Shown here in pieces: positions 50,558 through 59,694 of a stretch of 64,000 nt of DNA. Source of the DNA: Hungatella effluvii (lineage in GTDB: Bacteria; Bacillota; Clostridia; Lachnospirales; Lachnospiraceae). The position numbers and the translations under genes were made by a program. Location: positions 56,934 through 120,933 of the forward strand of contig NZ_QJKD01000016.1 in NCBI RefSeq assembly GCF_003201875.1, written 5' to 3'. Within the stretch, counting starts at the first letter, position 1, and each line of letters starts with the position of its first letter. Below the pieces are notes generated by a model that had not been told where the DNA came from, made no database searches, and worked only from the letters and a program-made list of their open reading frames with translations.

Positions 50558-51553
50558 ATGGAAAAAAGAAAAGTTATATTGGATGTAGATACCGGTTCGG
50601 ACGATGCAATAGCCATTATGTGCGCTCTTCTGTCGCAGGAGCTTGAGGTGGCGGCAGTCTGCACCGTATGGGGAAATACAGAAGTGGAATACACCACGGA
50701 TAATACGCTGCGTGTTCTCACGCAGATGGGGATGGATATTCCGGTATACGCGGGAGCATCGACAGCACTCGTGAAATATTTATCAAAAGAAAGATGTGTG
50801 GATGGCACGTGTAAGGCGGTGATTGACGGAAAGGAAGTCAGAATTCATGATGAACATCTGAAGCTGCCCGAAGCAAAGTATCAAAAGAAGAGTCTTCCGG
50901 CGCCGTTTTTCTACCTGGATTACTTGGCAGAAGCCACGGAGCCGGTTGATATTATTGCAGTAGGGCCGCTTACGAATCTGGGAATTGCTTTGTCGCTCAA
51001 TCCGGATATTGTTTCAGGCATACACCAGATGGTGATCATGGGAGGCGGCTCGATGGCGGCCAATGTAACGGCAGCGGCGGAAGCGAATATCTGGCATGAC
51101 CCGGAGGCGGCCGAGATCGTACTGGAGAGTGGGGTGAACCCGGTGTTCGTTCCGCTGGATGCCACCCATGAGGCAGTCATTACGAAAGATGAGATTGCCG
51201 GACTGAGGGAAAATGGAAACTTCTGCAGCAGATTCGCGGCTGAACTGCTGGAACAGCGTATGGCAGTTCACAACGCCATACAGCCTCTTCATCTGAAGGA
51301 TTCGGCAACGGTCCATGATGCGCTTGCGGTGGCCTGTGTGGTTGATGGGAGCCTGCTTCGGGATGTCAGGGAAGAATCGGTCAGAGTATGCTTTTCGGGA
51401 GCGGGGGAAGGTCACCTGGTGATGGACAGAAGAGAGAAGAGGGAAAAGGCCAATTGCAGATTTGCGTATTCCGCGGACAGGGAAGGCTTTGTCCGTTATT
51501 TAAACAGGACACTGGGCTGTCCTGAAAATAAAAGTGAACTGAGGAGTGTGTAA
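50558..51553 (+). CDS. IUNH-family nucleoside hydrolase (DVDTGSDD subtype, paralogue)
   Basis: Nucleoside hydrolase of 331 residues, paralogous to the preceding gene; both share DVDTGSDDA, a VWGN segment and ANIWHDPEA. The TVHDALAV catalytic pair is intact. ATG at 50558 has GAGGAGG upstream; an in-frame GTG at 50531 lies inside the previous gene. Its TAA stop shares one base with the ATG of the ribokinase. The pair may divide purine and pyrimidine substrates, but the sequence does not tell. Confidence 0.9.
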   Translation: MEKRKVILDVDTGSDDAIAIMCALLSQELEVAAVCTVWGNTEVEYTTDNTLRVLTQMGMDIPVYAGASTALVKYLSKERCVDGTCKAVIDGKEVRIHDEHLKLPEAKYQKKSLPAPFFYLDYLAEATEPVDIIAVGPLTNLGIALSLNPDIVSGIHQMVIMGGGSMAANVTAAAEANIWHDPEAAEIVLESGVNPVFVPLDATHEAVITKDEIAGLRENGNFCSRFAAELLEQRMAVHNAIQPLHLKDSATVHDALAVACVVDGSLLRDVREESVRVCFSGAGEGHLVMDRREKREKANCRFAYSADREGFVRYLNRTLGCPENKSELRSV

Positions 51554-52455
51554 TGAAAAGGACAGTTGTGGTAGGAAGCGTCAACAGAGATTATACGTTT
51601 CTGCTGGATCATCTTCCTGACAGAGGAGAGACAATTTTAAGCAGAAGATCATACAGCAGCACCGGCGGAAAGGGGGCAAACCAGGCGGCTGCGCTTTCCA
51701 AGATGGGGCTGGAGGTCGCCATGATAGGCGCGGTGGGAGCCGACGAGCCGGGCGAGCGGGCAGTGGAAGCACTGGCGGCATATGGAGTTTCCGTTGACCA
51801 TATTATAAAAAAGAATGTTCCAACGGGAAGCGCTTTTATCTGCGTCGATAAAAACGCACATAATACGATTGTTGTTGACCCGGGCGCCAACGGTGCGCTC
51901 AGCTGCGAAGATATTGACAGTGCCGCGCAGGTTATCGCGGAGGCGGATTTTTGCCTGATGCAGCTGGAGATCAATCTGGAGGTGGTGGCTCACGCCGCAG
52001 AAATATGCAGGGAGCATGGGGGAAAAGTCGTTTTAAATCCTGCTCCTGCTCAAAAAATTCCGGACGAATTATTATCTCTTACCGATTATCTGATCCCCAA
52101 TGAAACGGAACTGGCACTTTTAACAGGCTGCGAAGTGAACTGCCATACCGCTGTGGCCGCGGCGCGCCGTCTGACCGACCGGGGCGTGAAAGCAGTCATT
52201 GTCACAATGGGCGAAGAGGGTTCATGCTATGTTGACGGCCGTCAGGATTTTTTTATCCCTGCGGCAGAGACCAGCGCGGTTGATACCACGGCTGCAGGAG
52301 ACAGCTATATAGGGGCCTTTTTGTCGGCTCTGTCAAGAGGATATGAAGTCAGAACTGCGATGGAATTTGCTTCCCTGGCAGCCAGTATCACAGTGAGCAG
52401 ACAGGGGGCCGCCGATTCGATACCTCTACTGGAAGAGGTGGAACGGCTTCTTTAA
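51553..52455 (+). CDS. rbsK: Ribokinase
   Basis: PfkB-family ribokinase of 300 residues. It has the sugar-binding STGGKGANQAAALSKMG segment near residue 35, the NPAPAQ segment, and the intact catalytic DTTAAGDSYIGAF motif near residue 235. It would convert ribose released by the three co-encoded nucleoside hydrolases into ribose-5-phosphate for the pentose phosphate pathway. Start codon overlaps the previous stop (TAATG). Last gene of the nucleoside operon. Confidence 0.88.
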   Translation: MKRTVVVGSVNRDYTFLLDHLPDRGETILSRRSYSSTGGKGANQAAALSKMGLEVAMIGAVGADEPGERAVEALAAYGVSVDHIIKKNVPTGSAFICVDKNAHNTIVVDPGANGALSCEDIDSAAQVIAEADFCLMQLEINLEVVAHAAEICREHGGKVVLNPAPAQKIPDELLSLTDYLIPNETELALLTGCEVNCHTAVAAARRLTDRGVKAVIVTMGEEGSCYVDGRQDFFIPAAETSAVDTTAAGDSYIGAFLSALSRGYEVRTAMEFASLAASITVSRQGAADSIPLLEEVERLL

Positions 52456-52573
52456 GAGGCGCCATATTTATTGAGAGAAAGAGAAGAGGGCAGGGGAAAA
52501 AGCATTTGTACAAAACCACCAGATAAGTTGTCCAAACATCCCAACTGTCCTTTTTTCGGCCCGAACGATTTAC

Positions 52574-52579
52574 TATAAT
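52574..52579 (+). promoter_or_regulatory. Possible -10 box upstream of the amidohydrolase
   Basis: TATAAT at 52574-52579, 47 bases before the ATG. No good -35 box lies at the right distance, so the promoter may need an activator. Confidence 0.4.
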
Positions 52580-52626
52580 GAATACAGCTTATTTCATTAC
52601 AGGAAAAGAGAAGGGGGCGTTTCTTT

Positions 52627-53976
52627 ATGTTGTCATGTGATATTTTAATTAAAAATGCCAGAATCCTGATGTCCGATATGAGTATCAAAGAGAATCAGAC
52701 CATTGTTGTTTACGGAACACGGATTCTGGACATTCTGGACTCTGGAGCGGAGGATCGGAACGGGGGATACCATGCCGAAACCGTGATCGACGATCCGCAT
52801 CTGTTGTGGATGCCGGGCCTCACAGACGGCCATCTTCACACCAGCCAGCAGTTCTTAAGGGGAAGTCTGCTGGATGAGAAGCCGGTGATCTGGAAACGGA
52901 TCAACGTGCCGTTTGAGGCCTCTCTGACGGAGGAAACCATGGCCCTGTCCGCCAGGCTTGCCGGCGCGGAGATGATAAAGAGCGGGACCACATCCTTTGT
53001 GGACGCCGGCGGGCCTCATATCGAAGCCGCGGCCGAAGAGTATTTGAAAATGGGGATGCGGGGAGCCCTGACCTGGCAGACAACCGACGGTGCGAAAGTG
53101 CCGGATGGTCTGCGCATCGACACCAGGGAGGCGCTGCCGCGTCTGGAAAGATTCCACAGGGAATACCACGGGAAAGGCGGCCTGCTCCAGGTGTACTATT
53201 CCGTAACCTCTCTGATGGCCTGCACGGAAGACCTGTTCCGCACCATATTTCTCGCGGCCAGGGAGCAGAAGGTGGCGGCAGAATGCCACATGAACGAGTA
53301 CGCCAGCGAAGTGCTTGATTTCATCGAACGTTACGGAGAACGGCCGTTCAGTTACTTAGACCGGATCGGCGCGCTGTCGGACCGTTTTGTAGCAGCACAC
53401 TGTATTATGCTGTCCGAATCCGAGATTCAGACGGTACAGGAACGCGGTATTAAGGTGGTGCACTGTCCGTTCAGCAACTGCGGCAAGGGCATTCCCCAGA
53501 CGCCGCGCCTCCTGGCGGCAGGGATTCCCGTGGCCTTCGGCTCCGACGGCGCGGGCCACGGCGGACTGGATTTATTCCGGGAGATGCGGGCGTTCCGGTG
53601 CATCATGAACGTGGCCTACGGAATCACCACCGGAAATCCTGAGATTATGCCGGCTAAAACCCTTCTATCCATGGCCATGGCGGGCGGAGCACAGGCCCTG
53701 ATGAACAGCAGCCTGGGAGCAATCCGCCGGGGGAACTTAGCTGATATCATTGCCATTGACTTAGACAAACCCCATCTGATGCCAACGGGAAGTCTCGTGA
53801 ATACCCTGATCGAGAGTGCCTCGGGAGCCGATATAAAGCATTCCATCATTAACGGGAAACTGGTCATGAAGGACCGGAAGCTTCTGACCATTGACGAGGA
53901 AAAGGTTTTGGCAGAGGCCAATGCAGGGATGAAAAACCATGCTCTGTTTACAAAAGCGGGGGCCTATGCGGGTTAA
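52627..53976 (+). CDS. Amidohydrolase/chlorohydrolase family deaminase (ATZ/TRZ-like)
   Basis: Metal-dependent hydrolase of 449 residues related to nucleobase and triazine deaminases. Metal ligands by motif: H69 and H71 in GHLHTS, a His in ECHMNEY, another in AAHCIML, and an Asp in GSDGAGHGG. It likely deaminates a heterocyclic base. It follows the nucleoside operon with its own weak promoter, so it could act on bases released by the nucleoside hydrolases (inference). AAGGGGG lies nine bases before the ATG. The exact substrate (guanine, cytosine, another amino-heterocycle) cannot be decided from sequence. Confidence 0.82.
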   Translation: MLSCDILIKNARILMSDMSIKENQTIVVYGTRILDILDSGAEDRNGGYHAETVIDDPHLLWMPGLTDGHLHTSQQFLRGSLLDEKPVIWKRINVPFEASLTEETMALSARLAGAEMIKSGTTSFVDAGGPHIEAAAEEYLKMGMRGALTWQTTDGAKVPDGLRIDTREALPRLERFHREYHGKGGLLQVYYSVTSLMACTEDLFRTIFLAAREQKVAAECHMNEYASEVLDFIERYGERPFSYLDRIGALSDRFVAAHCIMLSESEIQTVQERGIKVVHCPFSNCGKGIPQTPRLLAAGIPVAFGSDGAGHGGLDLFREMRAFRCIMNVAYGITTGNPEIMPAKTLLSMAMAGGAQALMNSSLGAIRRGNLADIIAIDLDKPHLMPTGSLVNTLIESASGADIKHSIINGKLVMKDRKLLTIDEEKVLAEANAGMKNHALFTKAGAYAG

Positions 53977-53998
53977 GCAGTGGGAAAGCTGAAACGTC

Positions 53999-54530
53999 TC
54001 ACAGGATAATTTCATCAAGATTTCTTTTCTGCACATAATGGACCTGCTCTGCGTCCCGGTAATAGCGCACGTCTCCGTCCGCCCCAACCGGCACCACCAC
54101 GACCTGTTCCTTTGGCTTTCCAAGCGCCAGCACGAGATCAATAGAGTACTTTGCGGTATCGATATCCAGAAGCTCCGCCAGCCGTTCCCGTCGTCCTGAA
54201 GTTTATTCTTCCCAAGGGCAAGTCACAGAGGATGATAGGATAGGCCGATGGCCGCTCTCCCTTTACGGGCCCGTCCCAATCCGGCAGTGCGCCCGCCCAT
54301 TTCAGTGTTCCGAACACTTGCTCATTTTCTTCCTCCGTGCTGCAGATCCGGAACTTGAGCGCCTGGGAATTTGCGGTGGAAGCGGTCATCCTGGCCAAAT
54401 CCACCAATTCCCGAAGCGCTTCTGCCGGGATTTTCTCATCCTCATGAGGAACCACAATTCTTAATAATTCTGTAAGTTTATACTGAAATTCCCTTTCCCA
54501 CCTTGGCAGCCCCTGCGATCTATGGTACAA
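53999..54530 (-). pseudogene. Broken nitroreductase-family gene
   Basis: On the minus strand, about 54450-54220 encodes HEDEKIPAEALRELVDLAR, TASTANSQALKFRI and GPVKGERPSAYPI, an N-terminal nitroreductase region. About 54180-53999 encodes ELLDIDTAKYSIDLVLALG, KPKEQVVVVPVG and a normal C-terminus in another frame. The middle, including much of the flavin site, is missing and the frames differ. The true N-terminus before HEDEKIP is also lost. The gene is therefore broken by an internal deletion/frameshift and a 5' truncation that coincides with the neighbouring insertion element. Confidence 0.75.
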
Positions 54531-55500
54531 TACCTTGTCACGATTTCAGAATGGAGGATACCAAGTCAATTACCCATGTCTGATGACACTGGCTTGTAAC
54601 TCAACTACACGTAGTACGGCATGTGATTCATGCCACCTACCTCAAACGCTGGCTACAATAGGCTGCAGGAAAGTCCCCCTCACATACGTTCGGCGGAATA
54701 GTTGACGACAGCCCGCCTGCTTCGGCTATGCCTGACAGGCCTCTGCGAACAGAGTATTACATCCTTTACGATAGATATTGATGGCCCCTGTCCGGTCGTC
54801 ATTACTCCGGTAACCGCATACGGTACAGCAAAATTCATGCTTTCTTCTGTTACGGTTAGCCTTTGTCGTATTCCCGCAGACCGGACAGCTCTGACTGGTG
54901 TACTTCGGGTCTGTCGCAAGGACTTTCGACTGCGACAGCGCAGCTTTGTATTCCAACATCTCCCGGAACTGATAGAATGCCCAGGAGACTATGACGTACC
55001 GGGATTTCCTGTTTTTATGGATCAGTTTAGCAGTGCCAAAGCGTCCTCCGGCAGAAAACCAGTGTTCCATCCCTTTTAATTCAAAGGGGATATGCAGCCT
55101 GCCGGAAAGGGTATTTAAACTGACGGACTGACCTGATATGGAATAATCCCGGTTCCATACCAGATCATATGCAAAGTTTCGAAAAGATACTTTCGAGAAA
55201 GGGCGGCCATTGCTTTTCATGGATTTATATTTTGCAAGGACGGTCTTAAATACACTCTGAGTCATCTGAGAGCGGGTAGTATAAGGCATGGGCTAATTCG
55301 GGATAGCGGATTCCCTCCCGTTCAAAAACGAAAGCAGAGACATAGTTCAGCACATCCCGGATAACGGACAGTGTCTTATTCAAAATAATCATCTGTTCTG
55401 ATGTAGGATATAGTTTGACTTTAGCAGTAATGGTAATAGATTTCATAGATTTTGTACCTCATAACAAATTATGGACTGAGTACATTTTACCACAAATAGA
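54453..55500 (-). mobile_element. Decayed IS200/IS605-type (IS1341-like) insertion element
   Basis: Approximate extent, judged from where nitroreductase similarity stops (about 54452) and where the next gene's leader begins. It contains a degenerate tnpB and no tnpA. Downstream of tnpB on its own strand, a perfect hairpin GGCATG/CATGCC lies at 54618-54634, where right-end and guide-RNA structures of such elements are found. Ends were not defined precisely. Confidence 0.6.
54726..55446 (-). pseudogene. tnpB: Degenerate tnpB (IS605 OrfB) with frameshift and internal deletion
   Basis: The start reads KSITITAKVKLYPTSEQM, the usual TnpB opening, for about 60 codons; the frame then shifts near 55280 to TRSQMTQSVFKTVLAKYKS. 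The protein continues to SRYVIVSWAFYQFREMLEYK and the zinc-finger CPVCGNTTKAN and CTVCGYRSNDDRTGAINIY, which includes the last RuvC Asp. The segment that should hold RuvC-I and RuvC-II (between GTAKLIHKNRK and SRYVIVSW) is missing. Total coding capacity is about 250 codons versus 370-400 normally, so it cannot be an active nuclease. Confidence 0.85.
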
Positions 55501-55587
55501 GGTAAAAAACAAACGAATGTTTGAAAAACTAAAAAACAAAAAGGAGAAGGAGCTTGCGAAAGAGTCAGGAGGGGCACAATTCCTCTC

Positions 55588-56484
55588 ATGTCTAAAGACG
55601 CGAGTCTCCATGTGCATTTTATGAATCATATGCAAAAGGTTTGGATTTGCGGAGCAAACGGCAGAGTCGGCCGCAAAATGACGGAACTTTTGGAAAACAC
55701 GGTGGAGCTGCTGCTTACGGACATCGACGCTGTCGATATCACCGATTCGAAAGCAGTCAGGGATTATGCAGGCATGAACCGGCCGCATTTCATTGTAAAC
55801 TGCGCGGGGCTTACGGATGTGGCCGCGTGCGAGGAGAATAAAGAGGAAGCGTTTAAGGTCAACGCCCTGGGAGCCAGAAATTTAAGTGTGGCGGCCCGAA
55901 TGGGAAAAGCCAGGATGATACAGCTCTCTACGGATGACGTGTTTGACGGAAGCGGGGAGACGCCGTATACGGAGTTTGATACGCCGAATCCACAGACCAT
56001 TTACGGAAAATCGAAGCTTGCCGGGGAGAATTTCGTGAAGGAATTCTGCAACCGCCACATTATCGTCAGGAGTTCCTGGATATTTGGAGAGGGCAGCAGT
56101 TATTTTTCGAAGATTATGAAGCTGGCGGGAGAGGGGAAGACGATTTATGCGGCAGCCGATCAGACCGCTGTGCCGACCGGAGCCTCGGAGCTGGCGGAAA
56201 AGATCAACGAACTGATGGAGTCTGCACCGGATGGGTTATACCATGTGACCGGCCAGGGAAGCTGCAGCCGGTATGAATTTGCGCAGGAGATCGTGCGCCT
56301 TTCCGGATCAAAGGCAGAGGTAGTGCCGGTAGCGGCTGTGGATGACAGGCTTACCGCCATGCGCCCGTCGTACTCCGTTTTGGACAACATGATGCTGCGC
56401 ATGTCCGGAATCTCCCTGCTTCCGGAATGGAAAATCATGCTGGAACGTTTTATAGCAGACAGGAAGGATTATACCAGTATATGA
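55588..56484 (+). CDS. NAD(P)-dependent sugar reductase, RmlD-like (short-chain dehydrogenase)
   Basis: Rossmann-fold protein of 298 residues like dTDP-4-dehydrorhamnose reductases. The nucleotide-binding CGANGRVG is near residue 21, the catalytic Tyr-Lys is in YGKSKLAGE, with STDDVFDG before it. No other rhamnose-synthesis genes are nearby, so the RmlD reaction itself is not supported; it may reduce another sugar or serve in metabolism of the transported acid. The start is uncertain: AGGAGGGG lies 13 bases before the ATG at 55588, while ATGs at 55621 and 55630 would give a more typical N-terminus but have no ribosome binding site. Its stop overlaps the symporter start. Confidence 0.75.
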   Translation: MSKDASLHVHFMNHMQKVWICGANGRVGRKMTELLENTVELLLTDIDAVDITDSKAVRDYAGMNRPHFIVNCAGLTDVAACEENKEEAFKVNALGARNLSVAARMGKARMIQLSTDDVFDGSGETPYTEFDTPNPQTIYGKSKLAGENFVKEFCNRHIIVRSSWIFGEGSSYFSKIMKLAGEGKTIYAAADQTAVPTGASELAEKINELMESAPDGLYHVTGQGSCSRYEFAQEIVRLSGSKAEVVPVAAVDDRLTAMRPSYSVLDNMMLRMSGISLLPEWKIMLERFIADRKDYTSI

Positions 56485-57764
56485 AAAACAGAAAAAAGAC
56501 AGGATTGACAACAAAGATATTTATTGGGCTGCTGGCAGGCGCCGCGACCGGAATCCTGCTTCATTACGCCGTACCGGAGAGCGTGATACGGGATGAGTTC
56601 CTGATCGGAGGCATATTCTATGTCATCGGAAACGGATTTTTGCGGCTGATGCAGATGCTAGTGGTTCCGCTGGTGTTCTGCTCGCTGGTCTGCGGAAGCA
56701 TGGCCATGGGAGATACGAAGAAGCTGGGAACCATCGGCGTCAAGACGCTGTTCTTCTACCTTTTTACGACGGCTCTCGCCATTACGGCCGCCATACTGGT
56801 GGCCAATGTGATAAATCCGGGCGTGGGGCTGGATATGTCCTCCATCGAGCGAAGCGAGGTAGCCATCGCAGGCAAGGTGAGTCTGCCGGATACGCTGCTG
56901 AATATCATACCGACCAACCCGCTGGGGGCGCTGGCAAGCGGTGATATGCTGCCAATCATCTTATTTGCGCTGATTGTGGGGATAATTCTTGCAAAATTGG
57001 GCGAGAGTGTGGAAACTGTCGGCAATTTCTTCAGCCAGTTTAACGATGTGATGATGGAAATGACGACCATGGTTATGAAATTAGCGCCTTACGGCGTGTT
57101 CTGTCTGATCGCGAAGACATTTTCGGGAATTGGATTCGATGCGTTTCTGCCGCTTCTCAAGTATATGGCAGGCGTGCTGCTGGCGCTGGCGGTTCAGTGC
57201 CTGGTGGTCTACATGGTGATGCTGAAAGGCTTTACGGGACTGAGTCCGTTTCTGTTTATCAGGAAGTTTCTGCCGGTTATGGGCTTTGCCTTTTCCACGG
57301 CGACCTCCAATGCCACAATCCCGCTGTCCATCGACACGCTTCATCAAAAAATGGGGGTCTCCAAGAGGATTTCTTCTTTTACCATTCCTCTCGGAGCCAC
57401 CATTAATATGGACGGAACGGCCATCATGCAGGGCGTTGCCGTGGTATTTGCCGCGCAGGCGTTTGGGATCAGCCTGTCTGCAGCCGATTATATGACGGTC
57501 ATTCTGACGGCTACCCTGGCCTCCATCGGAACGGCGGGCGTGCCGGGCGTAGGGCTGATCACACTTTCCATGGTGTTCACATCCGTGGGACTTCCGGTGG
57601 AAGCCATCGCGCTCATCATGGGAATTGACCGTATCCTGGACATGTGCCGGACCGCCGTCAACGTCACTGGTGACGCCGTGTGCACGACGATCGTGGCCTG
57701 TCAGGAAAAAGCAGTGAAAAAGGAAGTATTCTTAAATCCGGAAGCCGGTAAGCAGGCGAATTAA
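56481..57764 (+). CDS. Dicarboxylate/amino acid:cation symporter (DAACS/GltP family)
   Basis: Membrane transporter of 427 residues that takes up dicarboxylates or acidic amino acids with Na+ or H+. Characteristic segments are ATSNATIPLS (serine-rich re-entrant loop), IPLGATINMDGTA (NMDGT motif) and the substrate-binding helix DRILDMCRTAVNVTGDA. ATG 56481 overlaps the stop of the reductase (ATGA), giving translational coupling; AGGAAGG lies 13 bases upstream. The Arg in DMCRTAVN indicates an acidic substrate. No regulator is adjacent. Confidence 0.9.
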   Translation: MKNRKKTGLTTKIFIGLLAGAATGILLHYAVPESVIRDEFLIGGIFYVIGNGFLRLMQMLVVPLVFCSLVCGSMAMGDTKKLGTIGVKTLFFYLFTTALAITAAILVANVINPGVGLDMSSIERSEVAIAGKVSLPDTLLNIIPTNPLGALASGDMLPIILFALIVGIILAKLGESVETVGNFFSQFNDVMMEMTTMVMKLAPYGVFCLIAKTFSGIGFDAFLPLLKYMAGVLLALAVQCLVVYMVMLKGFTGLSPFLFIRKFLPVMGFAFSTATSNATIPLSIDTLHQKMGVSKRISSFTIPLGATINMDGTAIMQGVAVVFAAQAFGISLSAADYMTVILTATLASIGTAGVPGVGLITLSMVFTSVGLPVEAIALIMGIDRILDMCRTAVNVTGDAVCTTIVACQEKAVKKEVFLNPEAGKQAN

Positions 57765-57776
57765 CGGTTTTTGCCT

Positions 57777-58292
57777 CTAAGAGAGGGTAATCCAGTACCT
57801 CTGTGTAATCCTTTCAGCCGTCCTGATCTCATCTTCCAGAATCCCGCCGTTGTTCATTATCGTTCTGGCCGAGGCGATGTTTAGCTTATTACAGGTGATT
57901 AAAACACGCATGATATGCATTTTCCTGCATTCCTCTAAGGCCAGGGACAGCATCTGGGTGGCATACCCCTTTCTCCGCTCGTCTTTCCTTACGCTGTACC
58001 CGATATGGCCGCCGCATTTTTCCAGGGCGTCATTCAGGCGGTGGCGGAGGTCCAACATTCCGACCAGCCTGTCGTTTTCATCGACAGCCAGAAATGTCGT
58101 GGCGGGAACAAGGCCTTCTCTCACCGTTGCCTCACAGGAATTGTCCAGAAGTGCCTCGTACCACTCTTTAAAGGTACGGAAATTCAGTAATCCTGCGGTT
58201 CCATCCAGGCTGTCACCGTCTCTTTCAAATGATGCTTTGTAATCCAGAACCTGTTCCTCGTAGTCTTCCGTTGGTAATACCAGTCTTATCAT
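57777..58292 (-). CDS. GNAT-family N-acetyltransferase
   Basis: Acetyltransferase of 171 residues. The acetyl-CoA pyrophosphate loop reads VRKDERRKGYATQML (R/Q-x-x-G-x-G/A type), preceded by GHIGYSV, and the C-terminal part has the CNKLNIASARTIMNNGG helix common in this family. ATG at 58292 has AGGAGGG upstream; an in-frame ATG at 58328 lacks one. It is convergent with the symporter gene, the two stops being 12 bases apart, and has an extended -10 promoter on the minus strand. Acceptor substrate unknown. Confidence 0.88.
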   Translation of the reverse strand: MIRLVLPTEDYEEQVLDYKASFERDGDSLDGTAGLLNFRTFKEWYEALLDNSCEATVREGLVPATTFLAVDENDRLVGMLDLRHRLNDALEKCGGHIGYSVRKDERRKGYATQMLSLALEECRKMHIMRVLITCNKLNIASARTIMNNGGILEDEIRTAERITQRYWITLS

Positions 58293-58350
58293 AGCGATTC
58301 CCTCCTGTAAATGATTGCGCCGATTCACGCCTGTTTTTTGTTATCCGTAC

Positions 58351-58359
58351 ATTCTAGCA
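58351..58359 (-). promoter_or_regulatory. Extended -10 promoter of the acetyltransferase gene
   Basis: On the minus strand TGCTAGAAT (TGn plus TAGAAT) lies about 60 bases upstream of the start codon. Confidence 0.5.
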
Positions 58360-58431
58360 CAGATTCGTGCCGATGGATAGCGGAACCGTAACCGGTACAT
58401 ACAGCAGGAATAAAACCTTTCCGACTCTTCG

Positions 58432-58460
58432 TGGACAGATACTCGACGGACGGTTATAAT
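58432..58460 (+). promoter_or_regulatory. Promoter of the SorC regulator gene
   Basis: TGGACA at 58432-58437 and TATAAT at 58455-58460 with 17 bp spacing. A leader of about 100 bases follows, with a GGCCGC/GCGGCC hairpin. Confidence 0.75.
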
Positions 58461-58565
58461 AGAAGCAGAGTAGAGGCCGCCTGCCTGCGGCCGAAATGGT
58501 ATGGAAGGAGCGCGAAGAGCGGTCTGCGGTCGGCCTGACGGCGGGCGTTCTTAAGAAGCACGGAT

Positions 58566-59531
58566 ATGAGGGATCGAGACAGCAGGATAGAGCGCCTGGT
58601 GGATGTGGCCAGGCTGTATTATGAGAAGGACAGGACTCAGAATGAGATCGCGGGGATTTATGGAATTTCCCGTCCCATGGTCAGTAAGCTTCTAAAGGAG
58701 GCGAAGGAGGAAGGGATTGTAAAAATCACGATTGCGGCGCCGGGGGAGGCGGAAGGACTGGGGCAGGGAGATCCTTGGCTGGACCGTCTCCAGGAAAGCT
58801 TTGGAATCCAGGGCGGAGCCGTGGTGGAAAACGGTCCCAATGATTTAGCGACCAACAACGCGGTGGCGAACGCGGCTTTAAAGCTGCTTGCCGGGCTGAA
58901 ACAGGACCGGCTGGGAATCGGCTGGGGCCATATCATCGGCGATCTGACGGCCAGGATTGAGCGGAATCAGGGACCGGTCAGAATCGGCGGCCACATCTGC
59001 CCGTTGATCGGAAACGGCGGCGTAGGGCTTAAAAACTACCATTCCAACGAACTGGTGCGGGTGATTGCCGAGCACAGCGAAGCCGAGCCGGAATTTATCT
59101 ATACGCCGGCCTGTGCGCTTTCTGAGCAGGAACTGAAGCTGACCATGGCCCTGGAGAATTATCATAAAATCTATCAGGCATGGGAGCGCCTTGACGTAGC
59201 CCTGGTCAATATCGGGAATTTTCCATCGGTGCCCGACTTCGCGTCGGAAGCGAGGTATGGCAGCCTGCTGGTGAAGCAGAAGGCGGTGGGGCGGATACTG
59301 AACTATTTTGTGACGGAGGAAGGGCGGGTGATCCGCTCGGACACGGACTATGCCATTCAGATTCCCCTGGAACTTTTGCGCCAGGTCCGCTATGTGGTGG
59401 GAATCTGTTCGGCCAACACGAAGCCGAAAGCCTTAGCGGGTGTCTTAAGGACCGGATATGTCAACTATGTAGTCGCACCGAAAAATGTGGTGAGTGCGGC
59501 GGCAGAACTGAACAATGAGTTACATATGTAA
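58566..59531 (+). CDS. SorC-family sugar-responsive transcriptional regulator
   Basis: Regulator of 321 residues with an N-terminal helix-turn-helix (YYEKDRTQNEIAGIYGISR, about residues 17-36; PMVSKLLKEA) and a SorC sugar-phosphate-binding domain (LGIGWGHIIGDL near residue 117). Members respond to phosphorylated sugars. It stands directly upstream of the dihydroxyacetone kinase/aldolase operon, separated by a terminator, and most likely controls it. The ribosome binding site is weak (AAGAAG), so the start is moderately sure. Confidence 0.9.
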   Translation: MRDRDSRIERLVDVARLYYEKDRTQNEIAGIYGISRPMVSKLLKEAKEEGIVKITIAAPGEAEGLGQGDPWLDRLQESFGIQGGAVVENGPNDLATNNAVANAALKLLAGLKQDRLGIGWGHIIGDLTARIERNQGPVRIGGHICPLIGNGGVGLKNYHSNELVRVIAEHSEAEPEFIYTPACALSEQELKLTMALENYHKIYQAWERLDVALVNIGNFPSVPDFASEARYGSLLVKQKAVGRILNYFVTEEGRVIRSDTDYAIQIPLELLRQVRYVVGICSANTKPKALAGVLRTGYVNYVVAPKNVVSAAAELNNELHM

Positions 59532-59534
59532 CTG

Positions 59535-59585
59535 AAATATGGTGCGTTAAGGCCTTTAAAGCCATTTACACACCATATTTTTGTG
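59535..59585 (+). terminator. Rho-independent terminator after the SorC regulator
   Basis: AAATATGGTG (59535-59544) pairs with CACCATATTT (59571-59580) and is followed by further T residues. Confidence 0.8.
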
Positions 59586-59591
59586 CAAAAC

Positions 59592-59651
59592 TGTCAAAAA
59601 ATAACAAAATAAAATCCATTTATTGACAATAATATGTGAAAATGATAGTCT
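59592..59651 (+). promoter_or_regulatory. Promoter/operator of the dhaLK operon
   Basis: TTGACA at 59623-59628 with a weak -10 (TAGTCT, 59646-59651) at 17 bp. TGTCAA at 59592 and TTGACA at 59623 form an inverted repeat, and GACAA recurs downstream; candidate SorC binding sites (inference). Confidence 0.5.
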
Positions 59652-59694
59652 TTATTTATGACAAACGATAAAAACAAGAGAAAGGAGGTTACAT

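Noticed and set aside
55588..56484. dTDP-rhamnose biosynthesis assignment (rmlD)
   Set aside because: The fold matches, but no rmlA, rmlB or rmlC gene is nearby and the gene is coupled to an acidic-solute symporter.
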